From the NCBI GenBank assembly GCA_036583965.1, contig JAZBQD010000015.1:71278330-71342329 (forward strand): a stretch of 64,000 bases of DNA, written 5' to 3'. The position numbers and the translations under genes are program-made. Of the stretch, positions 43,021-55,158 are shown one piece after another. Under the pieces are notes generated by a model. It was not told the DNA's origin. It was given only the letters and a program-made list of their open reading frames with translations, and did no database searches. The stretch comes from Prunella strophiata (lineage: Eukaryota > Chordata > Aves > Passeriformes > Prunellidae). Within the stretch, counting starts at the first letter, position 1. Each line of letters starts with the position of its first letter.

Positions 43021-44957
43021 CTAGGACTTCACAGCAGCCTCCTCACCGTGCCCACCCTCCAGCCGCCAAGGGCACTCCACGTAGCGCAGCACGCCGCTGA
43101 CGGGGCCACGCTTGGCGGGATCCAGAGCCAGCAGGCTCCGCAGCATCCCGGCAGCCTCGGCTGTCAGGCGCTTCCAGTGCCGGGGCACGTCCTTTTCCAG
43201 GCCCGTCTCCTGCCACTGCACGAAGTCCTCAAAGAAAGGGTCCTCTGGCAGGCTCTGCTCCCAGGGGAAGTAGCCGGTCAGCAGGCAGAAAAGCAGCACC
43301 CCGAAGGCCCAGGCATCCATGCTGGTGTCGATGGGCACCCCCTGGGCATCAGCAGTGTTGCTCAGCTCGGGGGCGGTGTAGGGGATCACCCCGGCCACCA
43401 GCTTGAGCTTGGTACCCTTGGGCCTCGTGAGGCCGAAAGTCAGTGAGTTTGACGAGCCGGCAGTCGGGATCAAAGAGCAGCACGTTCTCGGGCTTGATGT
43501 CGCGGTACACCAGCCCCCGGCTGTGGATGAACTCCAGCGCGCTCACCAGCTGCCTGGCACACTGCTTCGCAGCCGGCTCAGGGATCCCATCCTGCGCAGG
43601 GAGAGAGACAGGCGGGATGGCACACACGGGGCACCTCTGCAGCCCTGCCAGATGGGCTCTCACCTCAGTGCTCTGCGCTGGGAAAAACCTTCGCACTTCT
43701 CGCCTTGAAAGCCCAAGGCTGCTTCAGTGCTGCAGACCCCAGAGAGATCCACAGGCTTTGCCTTTATCTCCCTCCCTCTGACCCAGCCAGCCTCCAGAGG
43801 GGCCAAATGCTGCAGCCCAGCGCCCATGGCCTTGTAGCAACACTCACACGGGGTTTGATGATAGAGATGAGGTCCTTGTGCAGCGCTGGCTCGTAGAGGA
43901 AGCCATAGTACTGGCTGGACTCAATGGCAATTCCAAACATGCTGATGATGGCAGGGTGGGTGGCGAAGGGACAGTGCTACACAGTATTCATACAGGAAGG
44001 TGTGCAGCTTGGTACTGGCTTTGGGCAGCAGCTTGAGAGCCATAGGAGTCCCTGGGGATGGGAAGAGTGGGTTTGACTCCTCTGAAAGTCACAGCAAGGC
44101 AAGACAGAGCAGCCACAGATCTAGGCAGTCACAGCCACAGGGAGGTCTCTAGTCCAAAGATTGTGTGGGCATACCCTGTGGACACCAGGTCTGGGAACAG
44201 GCACCGCCTCTGGTGTGAGTTTTGAGCCCTGGGCATGCACCAGGCTCTGTCCCTGGGCAGAGCAGGGACATTCAGGATACATGGGCCCATCACTCTGAGC
44301 TGGGACTACTGGGAGAAGAGCAGTGTCAGGGCACTCATGGCCAGCCCAGGACCTTCATTCACACCCTCTGTCCATGTGCCTTAGGGCACAACTTCAGCTC
44401 AGGCTTGGGGCTCTGTGACTGAGCCCTGTGGTGGGACTGCTGTTCCCATCTATAACACATGCATGTTGGTGTGTATCTGTGAACTCTCTTGATCCTGGCT
44501 TGTGGATTAACTTCCCAGCTTGACCTTGGACCTGTCTTATAATCTTACCAGATATTCTGGGCTGCCCCCTGGCATAACCTGGTCCCTGTCGGATGTAATG
44601 GGAGGGTTCCTGGCTGGGGAGGTCCCCATCCTGCTGGTCTCCCTGGGAATCCTCCCTTCCATGCCTGCTATCTGGCCTCAGTGTGCCACCAGCCCACCCC
44701 ATGCCCCGTGCCCTGGTGAGTGGAGAGGAGACAAGGCACAACAGTTCACAGGGCACAGTCAGTCCCTTACCTCTCTGCCTGTGGGTCACCAGCATCACAT
44801 GGCCATACTTGCCCCTGCCCAGCTCCCGAACCACCTCGTAGTGCTCAGCCACCTCGGCGCGCACCAGGCTCTGCGCGGTGATCTCCAGGAGCTCCTCCAG
44901 CTTGGTGGGTGCTGCTCTCTCTGGCCCTGCTGCGGTCACAGCTGAGCTCTCAGCCAT
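43021..44957 (-). CDS. SBK-family serine/threonine kinase (SBK2-like), three exons, two frame breaks
   Basis: SBK kinases are small SH3-binding-domain kinases; SBK2 and SBK3 are heart-enriched in mammals. Exons in transcript order are 44771-44957, 43848-44051 and 43021-43591, with GT-AG borders. Exon 1 starts with ATG in good context (G at -3 and +4) and contains [21 protein letters not shown], the glycine-rich loop. Exon 2 has TPMALK with the ATP-binding lysine. Exon 3 has the catalytic loop [12 protein letters not shown] (Tyr in place of the usual His, as in SBK2), then DFG, APE and [19 protein letters not shown]. Exon phases only close if one extra base is ignored in exon 2 (within 43968-43970) and one in exon 3 (43435). 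The product would then be 319 residues, against about 348 in human SBK2. As written, neither exon reads through. It is either a live gene with sequence errors or a recent pseudogene. The closest family I can name is SBK2. Confidence 0.85.
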
Positions 44958-45107
44958 CACTGAGCGCTGCAGAGACACCGCAGCCACAGTCAGGAACATC
45001 ACAGCATGCACAGAGGAAAACACTGCAACACAACAGATCAAACGTGCAACACAAACCATGCCATGGCAGGGCATACTTCTGCCACTTGGAGCCTGAGCAC
45101 TCTTGCT

Positions 45108-45436
45108 GCTGTGTGTGGGAGATAATTCAGATTACTGAAGGTAATTTTACCTCCTTAAAGAGTTGCAGCTGGTCTGGATTTCTAAGATTTAGAACAGGTG
45201 TGCCCTTAATAGGACACAGGTACCTCCAATGAATTTGAGTAGTATAAGAGGAGGGACCAGGAAGACAGGGAAGAGACAGGCTGCAGTTGGCAGTGCTGCA
45301 GTGAAGAAGAAGAATGGAGTCAGCACTGCTAAGAACAGAACTTGTAAAAAGGTATGGACTTTTTACAGCAAGGTAACTATTTTGGAACTTGCTGTTGTAA
45401 CTAGTAGCTTTATCTGTGTCTTTAACGACAGCTCTG
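45108..45436 (+). mobile_element. Solo LTR upstream of the SBK-like gene (copy B)
   Basis: A 317-bp element at 45114-45430 starts TGTGGGAG and ends AACGACA, flanked by gctgtg and gctctg (one mismatch). It is the reverse-complement relative of the solo LTR at 6929-7230 over essentially its full length, differing at scattered positions. A TATA-like TATAAG lies at 45243-45248. It starts 157 bases upstream of the SBK start codon and points away from that gene. Confidence 0.85.
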
Positions 45437-46019
45437 CTAGAATTGAATTTGCACTTTTATATAGCACATCTCTGGGCAAAGTCCCTCATCACAGAAAAGG
45501 TCTCTGTATTGAAGGGAACCTCCTCCAGCCCCCTAGTCCTTTTGCCTAATATTAGACAACAGGCAAAACATTAGCAGAGTCCCAGATTGTCAAGTGTGAC
45601 CCAGTACTCCCTCTTGCTCTCTTAGCCTGTTGCAGCAAGACCTCATCTCTCTACTCAGAATTCCACCTCTACTGCTTACTGGAGAAAGTCCTTGAGGTAG
45701 CAGATGAGACAGACCTGTCCTTTAGGCACAGGCACTTGATAAAAGGCAGAGTGCCCTGAGGAAGCCAAAGGGAGCTCAGCACCCTACATTCCTGATGATA
45801 TTTCTGACCAAAAGTCACACATCTGTGCAGCCAAGTAACTTATACAGGAAGTAACCTGGGACTTCAGTGGCATTTTGAGCAATAGCCAGCTGCTTCAGAC
45901 ACATTTCAGAGAAGCATTTTTTCACTTTTCCCAGCCAGCTACAAGGCAGAACTCTCTTCCTGTCTACCTCCCTGGGCTCCCAAGCACTTTGGGCCTTGGG
46001 AGTTCCTCCTGGACTTGGA
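45437..46019. other. Intergenic, nothing recognised
   Basis: I see no exon, repeat family or RNA gene here. Confidence 0.5.
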
Positions 46020-46480
46020 GCAAGGTCACAGAACCAGAGTGAGTCACAGGATGGTAAATGCCAGAAGGTACTTCTGGAGACCTCTTACTGCAACATGCTG
46101 CTCAGAGGAGGGTTAACTAGAGCAGGTTGTCCAGTCCCCAGCCCAGTTTTAAATATCTACAAGGATGGAGACTCCACAGCTGCTGTGGTAACCTGTTTCA
46201 GTGTTCAATCACCTTTGTGGTAAAAAGATTTTAACTTCTGCTTGAATAGAAATTCTGTTTCAGGTCAACTACCTCTTGTACTGTACTCAGTATCATTTGA
46301 TACTGTGATACATCTGGTTGTGTGTTTTTGCAGGTATTCATATGCATTGATCAGATTATTCCCTCAAGCCTTCTCTTCTTGAGGCTGATAAAGTCCCAGC
46401 TCTGTTAGCCTCTCCTCCTTTGAGAGATACTCCCATATCTTTAACTGTCTGGATTTGTTCCAGTATGCACACATCTCTCT
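46020..46480 (-). mobile_element. CR1 LINE 3' fragment (antisense, old)
   Basis: Antisense CR1 landmarks include 'gatggagactccacagctgc', 'cctgtttcagtgttcaatca' and 'cccagctctgttagcctctc'. Many substitutions separate it from the young copies, and it has no open frame. Confidence 0.75.
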
Positions 46481-47504
46481 TCTGCAAAGGAACCCCACTG
46501 CTGCTAAATCCAGTCATTCTTAAAAATAAAGGAATTTGAAAAAAATAATTATTTAAACCTGGGAAATCTACAACAAGGCTGACTTTCTACAGGAACCTGG
46601 GACTATTTGTGGGAAAGTTCCTCTTCTCTTTCCTTCCCTCTCTCCTAGACTGCATTTCTAAATCTTATCCAATTCAGAAGTGCCAAGTAATTGCTCCACT
46701 CTTGCCCTACTTTTCTGCAAGAGTAGAGCAATAAAGTGAATGAGCCAGCTTGGGAGAACAGCTCATCCAGAGCATTTGGGTAGAGTTTCTAGAAGGCCTG
46801 TGACCTGTGGGTCTGATCAGGACTCCTTATGAAGGAAGGCCCAGCTGCAGTCACTCCAGAACAGTTTGCAGACTTTGGCCCTTGCTGCCCTTGGAGTCAT
46901 TAACTGCAAGAGAAAGAACATACTTGAGAAAATAGCTGACGTTGTCAGGTTTTTCTTTGAGATGCCACTGCGATTAGCTAGGAAGGTAAGTGAGGATCAG
47001 ATTTGGGTCACTGCTGAGTAGAGGGTGCCTGGCTGCTCTGCACCTACTTGTAATACCTTCTAAAGTGTCATTTTCCCTTTGCAGATTGACAAGCACTGAA
47101 GAGGAGGTCACCAGGGCCCTGGCCAGCATTAATTCACCATTTGGCTGTGAAGGCAGCAGGCAGAGTCCTGTTCAGACCTGTTCTTCCCTCCACTGTCCTT
47201 TCTGTGCTTCATCCCTGCTAGAGCTCTTGTTTCCAGGCTGCTGACTGTGAGAAACTGTAATTCCTCAAAAGAATCTCTAATCACAGCAGCAAAAAGCTCA
47301 CATCCTTTACACCATTACCAGATACTTCTGAGCCACCTGACAAGCTGAGGGGCATCTAATCTATGGAGATACAATGTCTAAGTCCAGGTAATGTTATTCT
47401 GGTTCTTCAACCAAAATTATTAATATATTTAATGCGTTAAAACACTTCATACATGTCGAAAGCCAAAGACAGTGTGATCCCTGTATAACAGAGACAGTGC
47501 TATG
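46481..47504. other. Intergenic, nothing recognised
   Basis: The stretch between two CR1 fragments shows no credible exon or RNA gene. Confidence 0.5.
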
Positions 47505-47885
47505 ATAACAGATCCACAGAGGTGTTTAGGTTGGAAGGGACCTCTTGAGATCATCCAATCCAAGTCTCCTGCTCAAGCTGCAGCAGCTGAAGCAGGTTGT
47601 CTAGGAAGGTGTTCAGCCAGGTCTTCAATATCTCCATAGATGGAGACTACCATCAATGATCACTGCTTAGAAGAGTCTGGCTCCTTTTTCTTCATTACCC
47701 CTCATCAGATATTTATATACACCAATAAGATCTCCTCTGAGCCTTCTCTTTTTCAAGCTGAAGAGTTTCAGCTGTTTCAGCCTCTTCTCATATCAAAGAT
47801 ACTCTATTAAAAATGGCCTTGAGCATATGGCATGTGGGGTCCACTTTCTTGTCTGACCTTCTACAGGGCCTTAACACAAACCAAA
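47505..47885 (-). mobile_element. CR1 LINE 3' fragment (antisense)
   Basis: It begins 'aggttggaagggacctcttg' followed by 'gatcatccaatccaagtctc', the antisense CR1 3' end, and continues to 'cagctgtttcagcctcttct'. It is a 5'-truncated, non-coding copy. Confidence 0.82.
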
Positions 47886-50690
47886 TGACAAATAGCATCT
47901 GGGGCACCTCTTTCAAAAACTCATTCAGGTTTGATCCAAAGACAGTAGGTCAATTATAAATGCTAGGTGTGAACATTCATGCTGTTACGTTTTCGTATGA
48001 TAACCTACTCTGAATTTACCTAACCTGCTGCTGAAGTTTCTCAGATAGAGAAAAGAGGTTTCTAATGCCTGTTAAATTTCTCCAGACTCTTGCAGGGTTT
48101 ATATGCACTGTGATCAGAGGTGTGACCACAGGCTATGAGAACATATTTTCAATTAATTATGCTGTGTAATACCTATCAGACTGAAGCTCAGGCTATGCAT
48201 TTAACTGATGCTTTACTTAGGCTTCACAAAGCATGTGTCATGCTGTGCTTCTGTAGAGCCTGCATTAGTTAGCTTGAAAAACAGATGTGATGCTGCCACA
48301 AAATGTGGTCACATTTTGAATTGAGAATAGGCATCTCTATGCTCCCTGATCAAGACACCTCTCAGTCTTCTTATTGGTTCAATGCCTTCCAATAACTTTC
48401 TGTCTAATCGTCAAACCAAGCTCTCAGATTGTCCAGCCTGCTTGTTCAGCTCTCAGATCTGTCTCATGGCTCTTTTCTAAAGCCTCATCATTTTTCTCCT
48501 CCCAACCTCGACTGTCTTGGGGGGAATGCCTCCTGTCACACATTCAGCTACAATTCTCCTCTGCCTCATGCTGTGGCCTCAAGATCCTCTTTTTGCAGGA
48601 AGGACACACAGGCTGCACTACCTTATACATCCATTGTGACTCCAGAGTTCTTCCAAATTACTGGGGAATGTTGGGGAAAATTAACTTCCTCTTCATGTCC
48701 CTTTATGGGTGCTGCCCACCTGGTTTCTACCTGAATACTTTTGCACCATGTTTAGTAAAGCACATTTTGCTCAAATGGATTTAGTGTACCAAGTAATTCA
48801 GATCACTTCACCCAGTTGTTATCACACTTCTGCTTAGGGGCTGTGTAAGGACCCCACCTGCAGGCCCCTCTCACCAATCTCTAAATTGTTGGTTTGAAGC
48901 AGTGCTCATCCTGCTATTGGTTCATATAGCACCTGCCAGAAATGTCCCATTTACTGGTCATTTTCTGAAAGTTATCTGTACAAATTCATCCTGGCATTGT
49001 TCTAAACCAAGAAGCCACACATTTTTAATTAATTTTTTAAAAGTATATAGTGGAAAGTCCTGTATTTTATGGTCATTCTCACCCTACACAATTAATTTTT
49101 TTTTCAATCCTAACTCTGTTATAATATTTTTACCTTTGCCAATGATCTAGAAGAAAACACTGAAATCATCCAGAAAATATTTTCAAATGGCACAAAAAGG
49201 GTTTGGGTAGACAATGCATTGCTTGGTAAAACTAGTGCATGCACATGCACACATACAAAAGCATTTCAAATGACCAAAGGACTGAAGAAGTCAGGATTTT
49301 AGTCTGGCATTGGATGGGTGACAGGAAAAAGAAAAAACAAAAAGAAAAGTCATATTAATCAGACACATCTAGGTTCTTTATGCTGCTTAATGGGCACTAT
49401 CTAAATCCAGAAATGTATATTTGGTATAGCCTCACTACCTTTGCAGGCCTTAAGATATTGGATGATACAGAACTGCAGTAGAAATCATCTACAGTGATAT
49501 AGATACACATCTTAATGTTCCAGATACAAGTCTAAGAGCATAACAAGAGCAGAACAAATGGATTATTCATGCTACAGATTCCACTTTTGCATTCACTCTG
49601 CTAAAGAGAATTCCTGAAAAAATTCAGATGCAGGAAACATCAGCAGTAAGAGGCAAACTAGCATTTTCCAGATGCTAAATTAAGAAAGTAAGCTTCACTG
49701 TAAACAAAACAAAAACAAGGAAAAAAAAAAAAAAAAAAAAACCCAGAGACAGCTGTTCAATTTCACGTAGGCTGAGATGATTGTAACAAAAGAAGAGATC
49801 TGTTCTGAGGCGATGTGCCTCTTACAGTGAACTCCAGTTTCTGCAGAGGTTCCTACATACAGATGCAATGAGACAGTCTGAAATTTAATCTCCAAAAATC
49901 AGCTGAGTTAGGGAAGCTGTATTTCTGAAGAGCTGGCCACCTGTTAACAGCTTTTGCACTACAATTGAAATATCACACACCAGTGGAATTTGTATTTTTT
50001 ATAATAAATTTATTTTTCCATTTGCTCTGCTTTGTATTCTTCTTTATCTACCTTTTTATCATGTTTCTTGAAATGTTAAAAAAAAATATTGATATAAAGA
50101 GAGCCTGGGTAAATGTCCTGAACTCTTCTGGAGGCTGATAGATCAACATAACCAGTTACTGGACGTTTTCTATCTTTTTAATGATATCAACGAGCTCACA
50201 GTTCAGCAAGCTGCCTCTCGTGTCCCCAGTTTGACAGAAAAAGGACATGAGAAAGTCATGACAATAGGCAAGAGGGCTGAAAATTACAGGGGAAACTTCC
50301 AGGGGTGCTGTCTTTATTGCTTATTAAACAGAGCAGTGAAGAAGTTACTCTATCATCTGTATACACCTTTCTGAGTACTGGAATTTCACTAAAAAGGCCT
50401 CTCCCAGTTAGGTAACAGTATTATAATAAAACCAACAGATGAAGCTGAAGTGAGGCCATTTCAGACCTCTGCTGTGGTTCAGATTCTTTGAGGAAGGATA
50501 TTTGCCCCTAAAAATCTCATCAAACATTGTGGAAGAATATCCTACGATCTTTGTAACTTTTGGTTCAAGAAAGGCATCTCTTTTTTTCCCCTAAAAGAAA
50601 AGCACTCTGGTGCAAACCATGTTGAACACAACAAGGGATAAGAACAGATTATCGCAACGTTTGCTTGTGGCCTTATTGCTGGTAGATTTA
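47886..50690. other. Intergenic, no gene recognised
   Basis: AT-rich sequence with an A21 run at 49721-49741. Open frames of about 60-136 codons (for example 48374-48784) have no conserved-looking content or splice context. Confidence 0.5.
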
Positions 50691-50739
50691 TGAGCTTCTT
50701 TTTAAAACTGGTCAGCAGGCTAGAGCTCAATCTCGCTGC

Positions 50740-51370
50740 AGAGAAGGGCACGGCTGTGCCTGTAGCAGGACGGCGTAGCTGCTGTTCTGGGCAGAGACAC
50801 CCAGCAGCCTCCCCGGAGAGCCCCGTAAGCCTCTCCGCAGCAGGCAGCGCACCGCAGCCTCCGCTCAGCAGGCTCCTCGGGCAGACACCGGCAGCAATCT
50901 CACTGGGACCAAGCCACATCACACCTTTCTCCCAACCAACCCGCCAGGAGCGCAGCACCATCCCACCGAACACAAGTGGACACACAGCGACCTTCAGGGC
51001 GAAGCCACCAAGGAGCTCTCCATCAGCCTCTGGGGAAGCGGGTGCGCTCCGCGTTGTGCCGGCACACCACGCTCCAGTCTCCAAAACCGCTTTGAGAGTG
51101 GTGGGTGCCCTTTTACACGCCTGTCCAGTGCCGTTCATCCTGCCACTGCTGTACCTTCCCTTCCCACTCTCCCTTCCGCCTGCTCTAAGCCTCTCACCTC
51201 CTCCAGCCGCGCAGGACAGCCGGAGCAGTGCCGCGCTCCGCTCGCCGCGCCGCGGCTCAGCCTGCGCGCAGCCGGAGCGCGCTGCCAGCGCCGCCGGGAG
51301 CTCCGCCCCGGGCTCGGGGCCGGGGGCACACTGCACCCCTGCTGAAGGTGACCTCCGGGAGGCAAGAAAA
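50740..51370. promoter_or_regulatory. Orphan CpG island
   Basis: A GC-rich, CpG-dense block, strongest at 51205-51330 (repeated CGCG, GCCGC and CCGGAG words), stands out from the surrounding AT-rich DNA and resembles an unmethylated promoter island. No known coding exon adjoins it. The long open frames on both strands (369 and 264 codons) follow from low stop-codon density in GC-rich sequence. A possible donor context GAAG|GTGACC lies at 51345-51350 on the plus strand. It may start a non-coding RNA or a 5' exon of a gene beyond the window. Confidence 0.55.
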
Positions 51371-53390
51371 GAGGGGGAAGGGGGAGGAAAGGACTGTCCC
51401 TCTACTCTCTTAATGGAGGGGGATGTGTGTCAGGATTGTTTCTGCTCTAGCCGGAGCCACTGGCACACCCACCTTGTTCAGCCCTTTGCTCCAGCTTGGG
51501 CTCTCGTTACAGCTGAAGGAGCAGAGCAGCTCCCTGGGCTGGAACAAGGTCCTTGCTCCAGGGCTGTGCCAAGTAGGAGAGCGTTCCTGATGGCAGGGAT
51601 CAGAACGACCATGGGCTGCCTGCGCTTGTCCTTGGCCACCAAAGGTGCCCGTGCCAGTGAGCATCAGGGACCAGGCACAAACCATGGCTGGCTCAAGGCC
51701 CCTCTTGGGGCCCAGTGGGTCAGGGTGCTCACACACACCAGTGCTGCAGAGCATGGTGGTGAAGCTGAAATTATTAATTATAACTGTGATGACTTATGAA
51801 CATTTTACCTATTCTCAGTACCTGCCCCCAGAGCATACTCCTGGGCCAAGGTCTTCCTTCTTCCACTTGAGCATGGAAAACAGCTCCTGGATGCATGGAC
51901 ACCATGCAGGCCCTGGATCTTGGCTCTTGAACACTTTTTTTTTTTTTTTTTTTTTTTTTTCCTCAAGGAAGTGGGTCAATTTGTCTATGTGAAGCAGCAG
52001 TGCATGCAGCTGGGACATGGGTGTGTCACAGCACTGGCCTCCCTGTTCCCTAGAGCCAGAGCCATGCTGGGCACTTGTAGTGATGAGCCATGGCACTCCC
52101 TGGGGTCAGAGAATTGGGAGGAAGGCTGGGAGAGGTGAAGGACAATCTAAGAGGAGAGAAAAGAGCAGCCCCCATAAACTAAACAAATACTCTGGGTCTC
52201 CAGCACAGGACTGAACCTTCTCACCTGATCTCAGAAGGGAGAATAATTATGCCAAGGGCTTGTCACTCAGGGCTCTGCCCTCACAGAGGGGCAACAAGGT
52301 GAGATTGCCAGCCTGGACTGCTGGTACAGGCCTGTGGAGAGCCGGTGTGCTGCCACTCAGAGGTGGTGCAAATCAGAGGGCAAGAGGAGTAGCACAGTCA
52401 GGCTCCCAGCTGTCCCTGTGCTTCTGGATAAGAGGTGGGGAGTGAGATTGTTTTGCTGATGACCTAAAGGTCTTGTGCCATTCAAGGCTGTGCCTTCACA
52501 CCCATTCTGAAAGGTGTGATTGGGAACAGCCTTCAAAGTGCAAAGTTCCTACAGGCAGGAACATTACAGCTAGGGGTGATGTGAGTGTACCAAAGAAACC
52601 TATCCAATATCCAAGAATTCAGCACTGGGATAAATGGTATAGTGTAACCACTGCTCTCCAGGAGCAGGGAGCCTGTATAATCTAGTCTTCTGGTGGAAAG
52701 TGTGAGACTGCTGCCTCCACTTGAGAGTCAAGTCAGAACTGAAAAATGTCCCTGGGGACTTGCTATAACTTACAGTAACAACGCAGTGCTGGGAAAGCAG
52801 CCCAAGTTCCCTGACTCCCCCAGTCCCTCTCTCCTTCTCTCCAATCACTATCTTAAACATGCTTCCAGATACAGGAGCAAAATACAGCAGTCTTCCTTAA
52901 TTTTCCAGTTTATTTTTTGAGATACAGAATCCCTACATTATCCATTCCTATTGAGATGGGCACCTGCTGAGGGGTTTGGTTTAGGGAAGAGGCTCTTCCA
53001 CAGCCTTACCTGGAGTGCACTGACAAGTAGCAATTTCACTGAGGGCTTGCTCCTGACCTGCCATTCATCCACAGGGCTTGTCCTGCATTCCTCATTAACA
53101 GGGAATATGTCACGTACTGTGTATCACATACATGTTTGAGAATCCCTGACCTCCACTCCCTGAGCACTGGGCACAGGACAGCTGTTGGAAGCCCTGGAGC
53201 TGCTTGCACTACTAATGAAGCCCACATTAGTGCATTTCAGGACTAATTCTGTAATTTAACACCTACACCTCTCTCACCCACACTGCACACATTTTGTCCA
53301 GCTGACAAACAAGATGTTGGTCAAAGTCAACACTGACAGAATATGGAAACGTGATTTAACCAAAACTGCCTCAGTGTCTTGGAAAGTTTG
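51371..53390. other. Intergenic, with a T26 tract
   Basis: I see no gene. A run of 26 T occupies 51935-51960, without a SINE body that I recognise next to it. Confidence 0.5.
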
Positions 53391-53688
53391 GTCCCAGGCT
53401 GTGGAGGAGGTAGAGCTAGGAAGGAGAGAGGGCTGTGGGGAAGATGTTTTTTGAAGTCTTATTTTACTTCTTATGATCCTGCTCTGATTGTGTTAAGCAA
53501 TAAATTCAATTAATATCCCCATTCAAGCATGTTTTGCCTGTGACAGTATTGGTGAGTGATCTCTCCTGGTCTTTATTTCAACACATGAACCCTTCATTAT
53601 ATTTTCTCTCCTCTGTCCAGCGGTGTAGGGGGAGTGATAGAGGAGTTTTGGTGGGTGTCTGACATCTAGCCAGGTTCAACCCACTACA
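53391..53688 (+). mobile_element. 3' part of an ERVL-type LTR
   Basis: It carries ordered landmarks 'aataaattcaattaatatcc', 'ttttgcctgtgacagtattg', 'gtgagtgatctctcctggtc' and the terminal 'caggttcaacccactaca', which match the 3' half of a common avian LTR in plus orientation. The 5' part is missing or unrecognisable, and no target duplication was found. Confidence 0.6.
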
Positions 53689-55158
53689 GTGACACACACA
53701 AGCATTGGGGATGGCCTATGATATGTGACAAATACTATATGAAAATGCATCCTTTTCCTCCTCTGAAATATGGTTGATTTAGCATGATTAATATCCTGTC
53801 TCTTGCATGTCTGGCTCATAATAGGCAGTACACAGAAAAATAATAGAGCATGAAAATTTCCAAGAGCCAGACATGGCAGCCAGTGTCACAAAGTCACAGC
53901 AGTGGCAACTGCATGAAGAACAGCTGGACTAAAATAACTACAGTAAAGGGACATAGTCAAGAAGGGTCCTCCTTTTCATCCTTCTTTCTCTTCCCTTATT
54001 GCTCATCCTCAGCGTACACACATCAGGCTGTTTCACTCACACCAGAACAGCAGCAGTTCTTCAAGTACAGGCATACACAGCTCTAAGAGATCAGGGCTGA
54101 TCTCCTAATAGAGAGTTCTCTGTAGTCAGATGATGCCAGATGTATGGTTGCAAAGGAATATTGCCCCTCTAAAGAGAAATCCACCATCTCCCAGCAAGTA
54201 CCCTAAGAACCACGGAGGGAGCTAGCTCTCCCAACACACTTTCAGCAGGACACTCAGTTTCTCAAGTGTTGGCTTTACTGTGAACCCTTTTTCACAATGT
54301 CCCTGGCTAATGACTCTGATGATTTCCACAGCAGCTGGGTGAGGTCTGTACTCCTGTTTCAGGGTTACCCAGCCCCACACAGCTCTTTAGTTCCCATTCT
54401 ATATTATCAGAGGCTCAAAATCATCTAGGGGAGAAGTAGATTTGATGTCATTTGAATGCAACAAAGCACTCTTGAGGGTGTGGAGGCTAATCAGCAAGAG
54501 TATGTGTGAGAGAAAGTTGCTGAAATATGAATGTCAGGCTCCTTTACCTAAAGGGACTAAAATGGCACTGCTCTTTTAATATTGTAGTCTGTGGCAATGT
54601 TCAGTTTGTCTCTGTGTTTTCAAACTGACCACAAGCATTTACTCAGAACATCTGTGATAGCAGCTTTTCAGAGCAGTCACAATCCCTTAATTTCCAGCAC
54701 TAAATTTTGCTCAGCTTTTTCAGATCCAGTTCTGTGCCTGACACTGGGGAACCACTCTTTCACTTTCCCCATTTCCCTTCTGCTTCTTCTGTTAATAATT
54801 CTGTGAGCTGACAACACTTTCCTCCCCCCCAGCCTCAGCAGATCAGCAGGCAGGCCAGTCTGCAGGGCACTACAAGGTGTGGGCTGCCTCCCAGGAGAGC
54901 TGGAGCCCTGAGCTCTCCCTGGCACAGGCAGGGTGCTCAGAGGAGCCCACCAGCTGCACAGACCATTTGTGCTCTGAGGTCATTCAGTGCTACCCCATCA
55001 CTGAGGAATCTGCTGGCCGCCTTCCTGACAATGCCGTACAATGTCCCACCTCACTTCCCAGCTAACACAACAGCCACACTGAGCCTGGGCCCTGCTCCCC
55101 AGGAGTGCTTCCCAGCTATGTTCCCCATCCTTTGTCAAAACACCTCACACCTGAAACC
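53689..55158. other. Intergenic, no gene recognised
   Basis: No exon, RNA gene or repeat family recognised between the two LTRs. Confidence 0.5.

Noticed and set aside
50542..51799. Long open frames on both strands (264 and 369 codons) near 51 kb
   Set aside because: Both lie in the GC-rich CpG island, are compositionally biased and resemble no protein; the region is better described as an orphan CpG island.
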